Of a stretch of 64,000 nt of DNA, positions 36,271-51,018 are shown in pieces. The DNA is from Cunninghamia lanceolata (taxonomy: Eukaryota; Streptophyta; Pinopsida; Cupressales; Cupressaceae), in the NCBI GenBank assembly GCA_027924645.1, contig BSBN01001361.1, positions 310,001-374,000 of the forward strand, in the 5' to 3' direction. A program made the translations under genes and the position numbers. Position 1 is the stretch's first letter; every line of letters begins with the position of its first letter. A model generated the notes under the pieces. It was not told the origin of the DNA, did not search any database, and saw nothing but the letters and a program-made list of their open reading frames with translations.

Positions 36271-37100
36271 TCACTCACGCAATGAACAAGACACCTGAAT
36301 TCAGAAAGAAGAACCCCTGATTGTATTAGAAACTTAAAGGAATCTCTGCATAACAATAATGAATCTGCTAAAAAAATGAACCACTGCTGCTGAAAACTGT
36401 AAAAATGGCTGAGTTACAAGACAATCTCCTTCTCTGCAATATGCAAAGGCAAAAAGCCAAGAACTAAGGAAAAGAAAAATCATAAGCTTTCTTATTATAT
36501 AATACAAAATTGTCCCCAAAAAGTGAATGGGCAGTCAACTCTAGCTCAACTAAACTCAAAAATATGCATGAATGAGTTTGAAAAGGTAAGTCCAAGTTGA
36601 TGGGTGAGCACAAGTGAAAAGCCTAAAATTTAGGCCCCAAAACTCCTCCAAGATGAGCAAAAATAGCTTGGAACTCCAAGTCTCAAAGTCCTTGACCAAG
36701 AAACTACCAAAAATAGTCATGTCAAAAATAGAACTCCAAATATCTCTCCCTGCATGACCCTGCACTTCAATTCGGCACCCCTCCTATTTTTGTGTACCTC
36801 GAAAGACTTCTGATCAGGTCCGTAATGGTATTTTTGGGAAAATATCAAATTTTTTTTTTTTTATTCGATATTTTGTACATCTTAGTAAATTGCATTTTCA
36901 GAGGCCTTCGGAGCGAAATCAGGAAAATCCACCTCGAGGCAATAGTTGGCATTAGCCGTAGCAACCTGTAACTTGAACTACACAATTGGTTTATCTTTCT
37001 AACGAGTTGGAAAACTTTGAATTCTGATAAAGCGGCGAGGAGTTATGACCATGCCAAAAGTTTTTTTTTTTTGGACTTATGGTCTTTAGGTACCTGTATC
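36271..37100 (-). mobile_element. Possible LTR-like retroelement remnant, copy 4
   Basis: Equivalent of 950-1780, with A3T13 and T12 and a private C-to-T near 36969. Confidence 0.25.
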
Positions 37101-39245
37101 TGCATAGTGAACAAACATGTTAGATAAAATGTAGAGGCCGAAGCCTCTCTATTCTGATCTGATGTTCTCTTCCTTGCTACTTCATTTGAAGTCACTTGCT
37201 TCATAAAAGCATTAGAAAACAACTCTTACAGCCCACCCTAATTGGACTACCAAGCACATTTTTGTAACAGTTAAAATGAGAACTAAATTAAAAAAAATGA
37301 AAATGTTGTATAGCTAGGGCTTGACTATTGATAACCTAATGATATTCATGAATACAGCTACTAGACCTAAAATTAAGTAGATAAGAAATGCTAGGTTGCA
37401 CATACACCCAATATATGAGACACGGTTGTATTACTAAAGATGAGTCCTCTTACATATGTCTACTTCATATGCAATCTAGATCTACACATGTCTAACCCTC
37501 TATATGTTTTATCAAACATCAACTGTTAGATAATTTAGCATGAGTTATAACAATGAGTTATAAATGCGGACACGATTTGTAGGTGCGTAAACCTTTGAAT
37601 ATCAAATTTGCGTTTGATCTCACTTAATATAATTAGAAAAAATAATAGAATTTGATTCTACACATAAGAAAGGTTAGAAATAACTAGTTAATTTGAAATG
37701 AAAAGATTTTAATAGTGATTTAAGTGTGGTCATGGATGCACAAGTAATAGAAAGTTAGTGCCTTGATTATTTCAACAACTTGGTTAAACCTTAGGCATCA
37801 TATACAAATGCATGTGCAAGACAAAATCTAAGAACTAGAGATGCATTCATAAACCATAAGTTGGACTTTATGATTAGCCAGAGGTATTTCTTTATGTAAC
37901 AAGAAGCATACATAATAATGTATACTTTAATAATCTATAATTCAACAAGATGGACCCATATATTGTCATATCCCATTTTTAATCACCTATTTTAGACATA
38001 TTACTATGATTGATTAGTTTCTCAGGGTGAGCAAAAAAATATTTTAAATGATGTGCAATGTTTTTAAAATGAATTGTTTTAGAATCATTATTCACTATCT
38101 CAAATTATTTGAATTATTAGACTAACCACCATCATACTATTCCTAGGTGGATGTAGGATATAGTTTCCCTCTAACAAGTTGAGGGAGAGTATCATTCGAG
38201 AGAGGATGATAGATGGCAACGGTAAAGCAGATGAACTAAACAAGAGAACTCTCACACATGATGTTTTTTTGCAGTAGAATAATTGGTAATGTTACGTCAA
38301 TTGTTGGCAGAATCATTATTCAACATATTTCTGCATTAGTCATGTGTCGTCAAGGTTGTTTGACATCCTTCTAGATAAGCTGTGCACTGTCGGTATTAGT
38401 TAACACGTTTTTCCGCATTTGTTCGTTATGTAGTAAAGTGGCTTGATTCTTAGTAGAGTTGAGATCTCTGTCTTTGTAGTCATTTAAGCTATAGCACGTG
38501 ATATATTGTGTTATTAAGTCTATAATTACATCACGTTCATCTTGGTCCCCTTGGATAGGTGAAGTTGTCTTGAATATTATATTTTATCAAAATGGTAAGG
38601 ATGATAAATATTAATACTGTCGCTATAGCAAGTTTGAGGGGACTATTGCATCTCACTTCTCATTAATGCATGAGTAAGTGGAAGAGTTTATGTTAAAAAA
38701 TGGAAAAATCAATTATTAAGTAATGAAGCATAGAGGAGTAAAACTACAGTTGGGACAACCATAGTGGCTAACCACTACCTGTTTCTTGGAGGAAATTACT
38801 CCCCTTTTCCAATAGATCTAGGAGTGGAGTTGAAGGAGTTTAATGAAATGAGATTTGCTGGCAATGAGGAGAAATGGTGGACTCATTAGGGGGCATTTTT
38901 CTGTCTAATCCAGCATAGTGGAGTATTGGAAATAGAGTTAAATTAGGCATTGAATGAGAATGGAGGAGTCTTCCTTTGCTGGCACACCCCTAGGAGGAAG
39001 TGGCATCTTATTAGACATATGATTCTCTCCAAATAGGAGATAGAGCTAGCGAGCATCAGAAGGAACTCTGCTGTAATAGTTACAGTCATGCCAACACATT
39101 TTTAGCATCATTTGCCCGTAATTACTCAAACTTACTGTCTCATAACAGCAATTCAAGTTTTTGGAAAGGAGCACCACTAACAATTTACGACGTCTCCGTT
39201 AGGTCACGTCACTTGCAAAAAATTTGGAATAATGTGTCAAAATAT

Positions 39246-40231
39246 CAATTGTTTGGCCTAAATTGTCGAATGTGTTTGCACTCGTTCTCAAAAAGCATGA
39301 GGTTTCTAGGTATTACGCATGTGGCAGTAGTGACAGAGAAAATCATTCACAATTTTACCATCATGGATATTGATGGGAGTGGGGTTTCTCAAGGTTCTCT
39401 TGGCTATTAATGTCGCTTCTAGATGTGGTTTAACTAGCTCTAATTATACAGAGCTATCACATCTCTAAGAGAAGTACAAAACCCAATGTATAAGACCATG
39501 TATCTCTACATCTCGAACATTTCAAATGATCAGCCATTGGATGGATGGCTATCTTTTCTTATTAGGAATACTGTAATCACACGGAGATTGGTTCGTAAGC
39601 GTAGCAAATTGTGGATTTTTTTAACGTGGGGTATGAGATTAGGAAGGGATGCAACCAAGAGACTAATAAGGGAGATAGAGAGAATAATGTTTAAAAGATG
39701 AAAGATGCTGGCATGGTTGAGGAATCAACTCAATTGTTTGGCCACTCATTTTCCCTTAAATTGTCGAATGCGTTTGCACTCGTTCTCAAAAAGCATGAGA
39801 TTTCTAGGTATTACGTATGTGGCAGTAGTGGTAGAGAAAATCATTCGCAATTTTACCATCATGGATATTGATGGGAGTGAGGTTTCTCAAGGTTCTCTTG
39901 GCTAATAATGTTGCTTCTAGATGTTGTTTAACTAGCTCTAATTATACAGAGTTATCACATCTCTAAGAGAAGTACAAAACCCAAGGTATAAGACCATGTA
40001 TCTCTACGTCTTGAACATTTCAAATGATCAGCTATTGGATGGATGGCTGTCTTTTAGTATTAGGAATATTGTAATCACATGGAGATTGGTTCGTAAGTGT
40101 AGAAAATTGTGGAATTTTTTAACGTGGGGTATGAGATTAGGAAGGGACGCAACCAAGAGAGTAATAAGGGAGATAGAGAGAATAATTTTTAAAAGATGAA
40201 AGATGCTGGCATGGTTGAGGAATCAACTCAA
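39246..40231 (+). repeat. Internal tandem duplication, copy 4
   Basis: Subrepeats 39246-39730 and 39731-40231. The second subrepeat has A at 39800, a change shared only with copy 6. Confidence 0.85.
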
Positions 40232-41559
40232 CAATAGTTGACCCATTTGCATGTAAGTTCTGACAACCATTTCTAAAAAGAAACTACACCATGATTATCT
40301 TGCAAAATAATGCATGCTATAAGACAGTACTTGGATATCACATTAATCTCACACACTCAAGGTCCGCAGTTCAAAAATGGGATCAGACAAATCATATGAC
40401 CTACTTTTGATGCTAGAGGGACTCGTATTTACAATTTATTTTAAGTATCTATTTGTTTACGAGGATTAATAGGAGGCTGCAACCTTCTCAATCCTGAGTC
40501 ATAATATCATTTTTGACAAACAGTTCTCATGCCTTTTTAGTGCATCCACAATTTATATACATATTTTATGCTCATAGGTCGCAATAGAGAATGTGGTTTC
40601 TGGAAATATGCTTGCATGTTTCATTTGTTTGAAAATTTCATACAAACATTCGACAAATCTATTTTATAGATATCCTACAAACATTGCTTCATTTTCTGGG
40701 TCAAATCAAATTTGTATTAGAAATCCACGTCTCTATTTTTTCTACCAGACCCTCCAGACAGCTGAGGTGGTGGAATTTTTCTTTGACTGATATAAATGGT
40801 TCAGGTTTTAGCCGAACAACTCTTCGATTTTTATCCTAGGAGACAAGTTATTTAGTGGACATTAAATATTTATCTATAACCTTTCAAAATAAGTTGTGCA
40901 ATGTTCAATACCTTTGTTTCGTTTAGTTTGACATCATTTTAATTTATAGAGATGACCCATTCATGAGTAAGATCAAGAAATAGTAAGGGGTTTGGCAATA
41001 AATGGGTATTACTAATTCAAACCTCTTACGACCTTGACACGGGGCGAGATTGAATTACTAACGGATGCATGTCTTACTCTTACTGTGAGTGTTAGCTTTA
41101 GGCTCGTCAAGTAATCTTTAAGGTGTCCTCCTTATTTTATTCATTATGCACTCACTGCATGATCCTCCTATCTCCCATGCAAATGCCTAAGATTCATCCT
41201 AAATTAAAAAACGTTTAACTACGTATTTATGCACTAGAGAAAATTTTCATGGCGATTTTTCATCAATTGGCAATTTTTTGACCTTCAAGGGGTTCAAAAT
41301 GGTGAATATCACTAATTTTGGAAGCATATTATTTCACGCAAATTTGATTGCATTTTTGTGCACGTAGCTTCAGATCACCCACAAATCGATATTTTGATAT
41401 TCGACAATAGCACTGTATTTCCATACTGTTTATTCCGATTTGGTGTTGATATATAGAGGAAACTTTTAATTCAGGTCCAATCACTTGTCAGGTGAATTTT
41501 CATTTTTCAAATTTACGTTTCAATCACCTACCTGTTTAAATTAAGTACGAGTAAATGGT

Positions 41560-42563
41560 GGTGTGATTGCTTTATGGCTTCATGGATCTAAGAGTGAGCA
41601 TCCAAGTGCGCTCCACACACAGAATGAGCATCTGCAACCTATTTCCAGTCGTGGAGTTCAGCCACATGAAGCTGAGCATCCAAGTCGAAAGGTTGTGCCC
41701 CAAAGGTAGTGATAGCTTTGTAGAGATTCAAAGTGGTGGCTTTGTATGAACAATGGTAGAAACAAGCTAGTTGGTGTTGATAAATGTGGAGAAAATGGTT
41801 AGTACGAATGATGGAATTATTCCATCAGGCTACCCATCATGTCTAATGCATGGGATGCGATTTTGAATTCCAAACACATTGAATAGAGGTTGACGTGGCC
41901 TTGTGATTAAGCAGTAACACGTTTAGAAAAAATGAGCCTTCATGGCCTTGGGTTTGGCAAGTTGTCATTCAATATGAGACCATATTGAAAAGCGGTTTGA
42001 AAGGACAATGTTTGACAAAGGCTTCAGTGACACGGAATAATAGCTATCAAAGGAAAACAGATTGAGATGAGAACACGGATCGATCCGAACACTTGAGTAC
42101 CCTATCAGACCCTTCTAGGAGATTACTCCATGTGTACCATGTTGTATGATCTTGGCTGCATTTCATATTGTGATGAAAAAAATCCTTTATTGTGTATAAA
42201 AAATCAAGCCTCTCTTTCGCTAGCTTTCCATCGCATAGGCAATGCTCCACAATTATCACAGGCTATTTCAATCATATTAAAGTCTCTGGAAAAAACTCAA
42301 GTGGCGGCAGAAATTGAATTTGCACTCCATTTCCAAAGAGTAGATCTCTCAACAACATCATTCAAGGCATAAACGTTAATAACTCCAGAAGAATTATTAT
42401 TAATTTTGAAAAGAGTCCATAATGCCTGATTAACAAGGTCACATTCTTGGTCAGCTAAGTGTTGATGCCACATAGGAAAGATGAAGGTGACAATACCACT
42501 CCGACCTGTTTCATAGATGCTACATGAAAAATGACTTCAAGGCCCAATAATACAGTAAGCTGC
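41560..42563 (-). pseudogene. Broken LINE-type endonuclease remnant, copy 4
   Basis: Same disabling changes as copy 1, with the B-type base at 42390 and a private two-base change at 41799-41800. Confidence 0.7.
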
Positions 42564-42793
42564 AAAAAAAAAAGCAAAAAACCGGTAAATTTTAACCTCT
42601 TGTAAATAGAGAATATTCAAACATAAAAACTGACCTCGAGCATCTTGAATGCAATACTTTCATGGGAAGTCCGTCAAACCTCGAACATTCTAGGAGACAC
42701 AATTCATAAACCCATGAATCCTCACAAAAGTCATCTACGGTTTTACTCGTGTAAAGCAACATTCATTAAAATAATCGACACCTTAACCACGTT

Positions 42794-42977
42794 GATTTTA
42801 AACGTGACCTGGTTTTCGGAAATTTTATTCAACCAGAAGAAACACCGCGTTTGGCTTTAAGTAATGCAGCCGAATCTGTAAATGCCGCATTTACAGAGTC
42901 GGCTGCATTACTCAACGCCAGACGCGGTGTTTTTCTGGCTGAATAAAATTTCCGAAAACCAGGTCACGTTTAAAATC
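42794..42977. repeat. Long foldback upstream of PR-1, copy 4 (B-type)
   Basis: Arms 42794-42885 and 42887-42977. It has A at 42842, the better-paired B-type state shared with copy 2. Confidence 0.9.
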
Positions 42978-43042
42978 ACAGAACTTGTGAGCAAAGCGAC
43001 GCTCTCGCAAAGAAGTCAGAAATCTCTAATTTACCTTAAACC

Positions 43043-43074
43043 TATAATTTTATCATTTTGTGCCTGTATTTAAG
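43043..43074 (+). promoter_or_regulatory. TATA-like core promoter of PR-1, copy 4
   Basis: Both TATA-like words are unchanged; the B-type substitution lies 36 bases upstream. Confidence 0.4.
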
Positions 43075-43228
43075 AAGACAGTCGTTGCAGAGCATTGTCA
43101 TAACTCAATCTTATCGATTGTTAGTCTTGATAGAATTACATCTCAATCTCACTTAAAAATCAATTATCTGTTGTTATCAATTGTTAGCAGTTGTAAAACT
43201 TGTGAGATTACAAGTTATAGTGTGAAGG

Positions 43229-43726
43229 ATGAGTCCATTTTTCCAGCTAGTCCTGCTCCTGTTGGTGCCGGTGGTGGGGTTATTAAGCCGTGTAGAGGGC
43301 TTGACCAAGTCGGAGGCCGTTGCTGAATTCCTTGATCCGCAGAACGAGGCCAGAAAAGCCGTTGGAGCTCCCCCGCTTATATGGAACAGGACGGTTGCCG
43401 CTTATGCATACAATTATGCGACAGTGAGAAGAAATGACTGCTTACTTCAACATTCGCAAGGATCGCCCTACGGTGAAAATATATTCTGGGGCAGCGGCCC
43501 ACATTGGACACGTCGACAGGCAGTGGATGCTTGGATTGCTCAAGAGAAGTGGTATGTCCATGACAGTAACACTTGCACAGGCCCAGACTGCACACACTAT
43601 ACTCAGATTGTGTGGGCGACAACCACAAGTGTTGGGTGTTCTCTTATAAAATGTAAGAACAGGGATACATGGGTCATATGCAGCTACGACCCCCCGGGCA
43701 ACTATGTTGGCGATAGGCCCTATTGA
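43229..43726 (+). CDS. PR1: Pathogenesis-related protein 1, copy 4, Lys27 form
   Basis: Intact 165-codon gene identical in protein to copy 2 (Lys27, AAG at 43307-43309). The shared Lys27 and five linked upstream B-type variants show that copies 2 and 4 inherited or exchanged this block together, although they are not adjacent. Confidence 0.95.
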   Translation: MSPFFQLVLLLLVPVVGLLSRVEGLTKSEAVAEFLDPQNEARKAVGAPPLIWNRTVAAYAYNYATVRRNDCLLQHSQGSPYGENIFWGSGPHWTRRQAVDAWIAQEKWYVHDSNTCTGPDCTHYTQIVWATTTSVGCSLIKCKNRDTWVICSYDPPGNYVGDRPY

Positions 43727-44574
43727 TGGGCTCAGTATAGCCAGCATATATTTTGCAGTTGAGAAGTGGCAAATATTATTCTTTGTTTTAGTATAGTAAT
43801 AGAAAAACGGTGCTGTCATTAGCCATCTTTGTTGGTGACAAAGCGATGGTATTCATAGCACATTGAAGTCTCATTGGGTTTATCTTTGTATGTCAGTAAA
43901 CCAAATTTGAGTCCAAACTTAGATTTCCACTACGATTGAATCATGGTACCAGGCCTGCAATTTGAGAGACGGTCGTCGCATATTTATTTGAGTTTTGTAA
44001 GTTAACGGTTGAAAAATTAAACTGAATGCAGACTTCGTTAGGCTGAGATTTCCCTAACCAAATTCAACTTCTTAACTCTGCATTTGGCTTAATTCTTTTA
44101 AATAAATGGCAACTTTAACTGGAATTATAATAATCTTTTAACTGGAATTATTATTCTTTTAAATTGCAGTGACTTCGAAAATGTCAATCTCTTCACTTCT
44201 TGAGGAAACACTTTTTCTGAACTCTTTCTAAAGAAAACTTGACGCTACAAATTTCCCTAAACCGTAAGTCGAAAAGCAGTTATGAGACGTAGCAGTCATG
44301 AAATTTTGTTTAAGAAAAGCTTCTTTCATTAAAAACAAAATTGATTTTAAAGAAGTATATGATCACATTCAATAACCTTTTGTTTGGAGTAACAATCAGA
44401 GTTTGCTCATCCGGTTTAGTCTAATGAGCAGAGTTTAATAGTTCAACCTCTTTAAAAATACTAGTTAAATATAGCTATAAAAAATTGTGGGTATCCCCTT
44501 TTAGACTATTATTCAATCTACAGGCTCTAATTCTTAATTAAGGATTATTCTTTGTAAAAATTTTAAACTCTGAG

Positions 44575-45004
44575 TTATTGAATGGTGTATTTACAGACTA
44601 CACTTTTTCTTCCCTTTTTGAGAGAGACAAATGCAGTGTTTAAAGCCATTAAGCGTTGACTTGTTTTATTCCCTCGACTTTTGTTTAGGCATTTAGTTAT
44701 AAAAAATGATGGAGTGCCCAGAGCCCGTGGGGGGCCTGGAGCCATGTCCAGAGCATGGTGACGTGGAAAGTGAACTACGTTAAACACCTCTTTAGCCTTG
44801 TCTGCAAGGCCTTCGGGAAGTTGAAAGAGATGGCCATTAAGAGGTCGGTCGAATGCATTAGCACAATCCACCCTAAGACCCCTCTGAAGGCCCGTGTAAA
44901 CACATGCAGCATGATATGAAGATTGCAAAAGATGATGTTTGGAGATACCCTCAATAGGCACTACGCCTTCCTAATAATCGTATACTGCCAACGTTGTGCG
45001 CCAT
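44575..45004 (-). pseudogene. Coding-like, frame-broken stretch of unknown identity, copy 4
   Basis: Same translation as copy 1. The single substitution seen here (near 44803, GCG to GCA for an Ala) is silent. Confidence 0.35.
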
Positions 45005-48000
45005 CTTCCTGCATAGAAGAAAGAAGGATGAACCAGGCCAAAACTAATCGCATCGCTGTATTCGTGATCCTGAGATAGATCAAATATTGTTTAGGTTTAT
45101 TTTTGCATATCCCATAAGGGACAGATAAATTGTAGATTGAGTTTGAACTTTGAGATGTATTAGGTCAACATTATTCAAAATTCAAGTACACAAAAAAATA
45201 ACATTTATATGTTAATCATTACATTTAGACAAACATGTCAAAGTGGGTAAAAACAAAATATAAAAGTGTCAAATATACACTTTTAACAATTACACTCACA
45301 AACCCTGTGTTTTAAAATATTAATCAGTTGACAAAAATAAGTAATTGAACAATTGCATAGGTGAAAGGTATGTTTGTTGTGGAAAACAATAAGCTTGATC
45401 AAACTTTATTTGGAAGTAGTTATTACTAGAACATGTACCATGCACCAGCAACAAATTACATGTTAAATAATATGTTAGAGATTACAAAACAATGATTTAA
45501 TTGCAAGATATGTTATTTTATCTGCCAGTTTTATTTATATAGAATAAAATCTATAAATAGGTGCATTAGAATAAAAAAATAATAATCGTTGGATTTTTTT
45601 TTAGTTCAATTTTTTTCTATAAGTTATATGCAAAATGATCACAAATAAAAGTGGATATCTATTATTTAATTTGCAACTAATATAAGATATGCATGGTAAA
45701 TACAGTTTTTCAATATCATGTCCTGATGGATTTTCTAGGATCCATGTTTGGATTGTATATATTTTCTCATTGATTTGTAAAAGTTGAAGTATATACATTA
45801 GAGAAGTGATCGATATTTGTAGCGAACCTTTCATTTTTCCTTATTACTGTATTCTAGAAGTCGATATTTTAGATTTTTGATGTTTATATGTTTGCCCGCC
45901 ATCCTTACTCGTATGGACGTGTTGTGTTGCACTTGGGTCTTTCTTGTTTAATCTCTTCTTCACCCAACACATTTGTAGTTGTGTGGCAATGTTGTGAATT
46001 CTATTAAGGTTCAAAGAGTAAAAAATCATAGAGTATCCACTTAGTCATCTCGATTGGATTGTATCTAGTTTAGCTCTAGTTGGAATTCTAGTTGCACTTG
46101 GTTGTTAGTCATACTTCAGTTGCACATTTGATAAGAAATCAATTATACATATAGTGGAAATACAATCATTATCCTATTGTGGTGATGTAACATAGATGCT
46201 GAAAAACACAATAGGACATTTTTCGAAAGCATGATACTAATATTGAAAATTGAGTACTATAACTTTATGGTAAGGCTCTATAGTATAAGCTTAGAAGTAA
46301 ACTCTTTCACAAATGAAATGCCATAGATATACTAGTTTATGGCAACTTTTCCATGTAAGTCTCTAGTAGTTTGTAACTTATAAGCAAATTTTACAAAGGA
46401 ATAAATTCAAAAAATGTACTTATAGATTAAAAACCTATGGAATAGAAATATACAAATATCAGGGAAGAAAGGCTAGCAATGTATTTAAAAGATGAATGAA
46501 TAAGTTACTTGTGTTGTAACTTATGGTAGGTGGTGATTTGATGGGTGCACCAGGCCCTTATAATAGAAGGTAGTTCAAAAATAATAGATTGGAAAAGTGA
46601 CCAAAGAAAAAATATATATATCTAAATTATTTGATAATTGATTTGTGCCTTGACCGTGTAATTAATATTTATAGTAAGTAAACAAACATAAAGTCCAATA
46701 CAGATGTTACAATACTCGAAGAAAATATAATTATAGAGATTTGCAACTAAAGTAGGAATCAACTTAAAATAAAATTATTATTTAAGATGTGAAGTTCAAA
46801 GTGAACTTATCTAATACATAATTTTTTTTTAAAAAGAGACAAATAAGAAAATTGACAGGTAAATTTGGAAATGTTTTATTTAGTCTTAAAATTCTTGGTA
46901 AATTTTAGCTTTGGACCATTCATGATGGTGGGTTGGAGCCTAGACACTGGCATACTTTAATCACTATAAAGGTTAATGGTAGTGGGATAAGGACTGACTG
47001 AATTACAATAAAAAAAAGGACAATTTAAACAAAAATATATTATATATTTATTACATATTTAAAGCACTTAAATTTATTCGTATTTACTGAAAATAGTATT
47101 TTAAAGAAATTATTTATAAGGTGTTCTTTTTATGAGAAAATGTTTTGTAATTAAAAAAATTACAAAATGTATTTTTCACTTGTAATATAGATTACATACA
47201 TTTTTCTATAAAATTTAAAATTAAGAATTCGTGTTCATTTTTTTAATAATTGACTATATCCCCACAAAAATGGAATTGTATAGAATGGGCCAATTCAATT
47301 AAAATTGAGAAATCATAAATCAAAATGATTTAAAGAGAAAAAATACTTTACATCTATGGAAAATAACACAAGTATTCTAATGACATAAAGACAAAAAGAA
47401 TATATTAAAACAACAATTAATTAGAAAGCAGGTTTTTCTAGCCTTAAAAAGACTCATGTCACATTGATTGGACAAAAAATCAAGAAAATCCTAATGGATT
47501 AAAAATAGACAATCAACAAGAGAGGAGGAACCCTCCAAACCCCATAGATAGGACATAAGGAGTTGTTCCCTTAAAGATTGTACATGGTCTAAGTATCGAA
47601 AGTAATGATTAGGTTTATGTTAGAAAACTAGACCAACATGAAAACCATTTGAAAATACAAATAATTTAAGTTAGCTATGAGCGAATAAATAGGAAGAACG
47701 CCACAAGAACCTCCATACCATCAAGAAGCACACCAATAGGTGATATCACATAGTTTTCATTTGTTCTCTTATGCTTTCTAGCTTTCTATCTTCTCATTAT
47801 TTTGTATCATATTGAGATAATACAGTACAGCTGTCATCACCTTCATAACACTCTTGTTATCACCCTCTCAAATTATTTGAGGAGGGCTTGCATACATTTG
47901 TTGTATTGGAACCAATAGAAAGAGAGGAACAATTCTTGCACAAACTATGACCAGTAATAAGCTGAAAATTTGTATACTTGCATCTCATAAATGAGACAAA

Positions 48001-48044
48001 CAATTTAGGGGTTTCAAATTGAAACACAGTAAATTCTCATCAAA

Positions 48045-48873
48045 TCACTCACGCAATGAACAAGACACCTGAATTCAGAAAGAAGAACCCCTGATTGTAT
48101 TAGAAACTTAAAGGAATCTCTGCATAACAATAATGAATCTGCTAAAAAAATGAACCACTGCTGCTGAAAACTGTAAAAATGGCTGAGTTACAAGACAATC
48201 TCCTTCTCTGCAATATGCAAAGGCAAAAAGCCAAGAACTAAGAAAAAGAAAAATCATAAGCTTTCTTATTATATAATACAAAATTGTCCCCGAAAAGTGA
48301 ATGGGCAGTCAACTCTAGCTCAACTAAACTCAAAAATATGCATGAATGAGTTTGAAAAGGTAAGTCCAAGTTGATGGGTGAGCACAAGTGAAAAGCCTAA
48401 AATTTAGGCCCCAAAACTCCTCCAAGATGAGCAAAAATAGCTTGGAACTCCAAGTCTCAAAGTCCTTGACCAAGAAACTACCAAAAATAGTCATGTCAAA
48501 AATAGAACTCCAAATATCTCTCCCTGCATGACCCTGCACTTCAATTCGGCACCCCTCCTATTTTTGTGTACCTCGAAAGACTTCTGATCAGGTCCGTAAT
48601 GGTATTTTTGGGAAAATATCAAATTTTTTTTTTTTATTCGATATTTTGTACATCTTAGTAAATTGCATTTTCAGAGGCCTTCGGAGCGAAATCAGGAAAA
48701 TCCACCTCGAGGCAATAGTTGGCATTAGCCGTAGCAACCTGCAACTTGAACTACACAATTGGTTTATCTTTCTAACGAGTTGGAAAACTTTGAATTCTGA
48801 TAAAGCGGCGAGGAGTTATGACCATGCCAAAAGTTTTTTTTTTTTGGACTTATGGTCTTTAGGTACCTGTATC
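48045..48873 (-). mobile_element. Possible LTR-like retroelement remnant, copy 5
   Basis: Equivalent of 950-1780. The A/T tract is A3T12, one base shorter than in other copies, and two private substitutions lie near 48243 and 48292. Confidence 0.25.
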
Positions 48874-51018
48874 TGCATAGTGAACAAACATGTTAGATAA
48901 AATGTAGAGGCCGAAGCCTCTCTATTCTGATCTGATGTTCTCTTCCTTGCTACTTCATTTGAAGTCACTTGCTTCATAAAAGCATTAGAAAACAACTCTT
49001 ACAGCCCACCCTAATTGGACTACCAAGCACATTTTTGTAACAGTTAAAATGAGAACTAAATTAAAAAAAATGAAAATGTTGTATAGCTAGGGCTTGACTA
49101 TTGATAACCTAATGATATTCATGAATACAGCTACTAGACCTAAAATTAAGTAGATAAGAAATGCTAGGTTGCACATACACCCAATATATGAGACACGGTT
49201 GTATTACTAAAGATGAGTCCTCTTACATATGTCTACTTCATATGCAATCTAGATCTACACATGTCTAACCCTCTATATGTTTTATCAAACATCAACTGTT
49301 AGATAATTTAGCATGAGTTATAACAATGAGTTATAAATGCGGACACGATTTGTAGGTGCGTAAACCTTTGAATATCAAATTTGCGTTTGATCTCACTTAA
49401 TATAATTAGAAAAAATAATAGAATTTGATTCTACACATAAGAAAGGTTAGAAATAACTAGTTAATTTGAAATGAAAAGATTTTAATAGTGATTTAAGTGT
49501 GGTCATGGATGCACAAGTAATAGAAAGTTAGTGCCTTGATTATTTCAACAACTTGGTTAAACCTTAGGCATCATATACAAATGCATGTGCAAGACAAAAT
49601 CTAAGAACTAGAGATGCATTCATAAACCATAAGTTGGACTTTATGATTAGCCAGAGGTATTTCTTTATGTAACAAGAAGCATACATAATAATGTATACTT
49701 TAATAATCTATAATTCAACAAGATGGACCCATATATTGTCATATCCCATTTTTAATCACCTATTTTAGACATATTACTATGATTGATTAGTTTCTCAGGG
49801 TGAGAAAAAAAATATTTTAAATGATGTGCAATGTTTTTAAAATGAATTGTTTTAGAATCATTATTCACTATCTCAAATTATTTGAATTATTAGACTAACC
49901 ACCATCATACTATTCCTAGGTGGATGTAGGATATAGTTTCCCTCTAACAAGTTGAGGGAGAGTATCATTCGAGAGAGGATGATAGATGGCAACGGTAAGG
50001 CAGATGAACTAAACAAGAGAACTCTCACACATGATGTTTTTTTGCAGTAGAATAATTGGTAATGTTACGTCAATTGTTGGCAGAATCATTATTCAACATA
50101 TTTCTGCATTAGTCATGTGTCGTCAAGGTTGTTTGACATCCTTCTAGATAAGCTGTGCACTGTCGGTATTAGTTAACACGTTTTTCCGCATTTGTTCGTT
50201 ATGTAGTAAAGTGGCTTGATTCTTAGTAGAGTTGAGATCTCTGTCTTTGTAGTCATTTAAGCTATAGCACGTGATATATTGTGTTATTAAGTCTATAATT
50301 ACATCACGTTCATCTTGGTCCCCTTGGATAGGTGAAGTTGTCTTGAATATTATATTTTATCAAAATGGTAAGGATGATAAATATTAATACTGTCGCTATA
50401 GCAAGTTTGAGGGGACTATTGCATCTCACTTCTCATTAATGCATGAGTAAGTGGAAGAGTTTATGTTAAAAAATGGAAAAATCAATTATTAAGCAATGAA
50501 GCATAGAGGAGTAAAACTACAGTTGGGACAACCATAGTGGCTAACCACTACCTGTTTCTTGGAGGAAATTACTCCCCTTTTCCAATAGATCTAGGAGTGG
50601 AGTTGAAGGAGTTTAATGAAATGAGATTTGCTGGCAATGAGGAGAAATGGTGGACTCATTAGGGGGCATTTTTCTGTCTAATCCAGCATAGTGGAGTATT
50701 GGAAATAGAGTTAAATTAGGCATTGAATGAGAATGGAGGAGTCTTCCTTTGCTGGCACACCCCTAGGAGGAAGTGGCATCTTATTAGACATATGATTCTC
50801 TCCAAATAGGAGATAGAGCTAGCGAGCATCAGAAGGAACTCTGCTGTAATAGTTACAGTCATGCCAACACATTTTTAGCATCATTTGCCCGTAATTACTC
50901 AAACTTACTGTCTCATAACAGCAATTCAAGTTTTTGGAAAGGAGCACCACTAACAATTTACGACGTCTCCGTTAGGTCACGTCACTTGCAAAAAATTTGG
51001 AATAATGTGTCAAAATAT

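Larger units (their letters stand above)
35322..47095. repeat. Tandem array unit, copy 4 (11774 bp)
   Basis: B-type in the promoter block. It shares C at 38032 and A at 39800 only with copy 6. Private changes include a C-to-T near 36969, a G-to-A near 38226, an adjacent two-base change GA to TT at 41799-41800, a C-to-T near 44803, a G-to-C near 45055, a G-to-A near 45704 and a T-to-C near 47030. Gene-free blocks: 35322-36270, 37101-39245, 40232-41559, 43727-44574 and 45005-47095. Confidence 0.97.
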
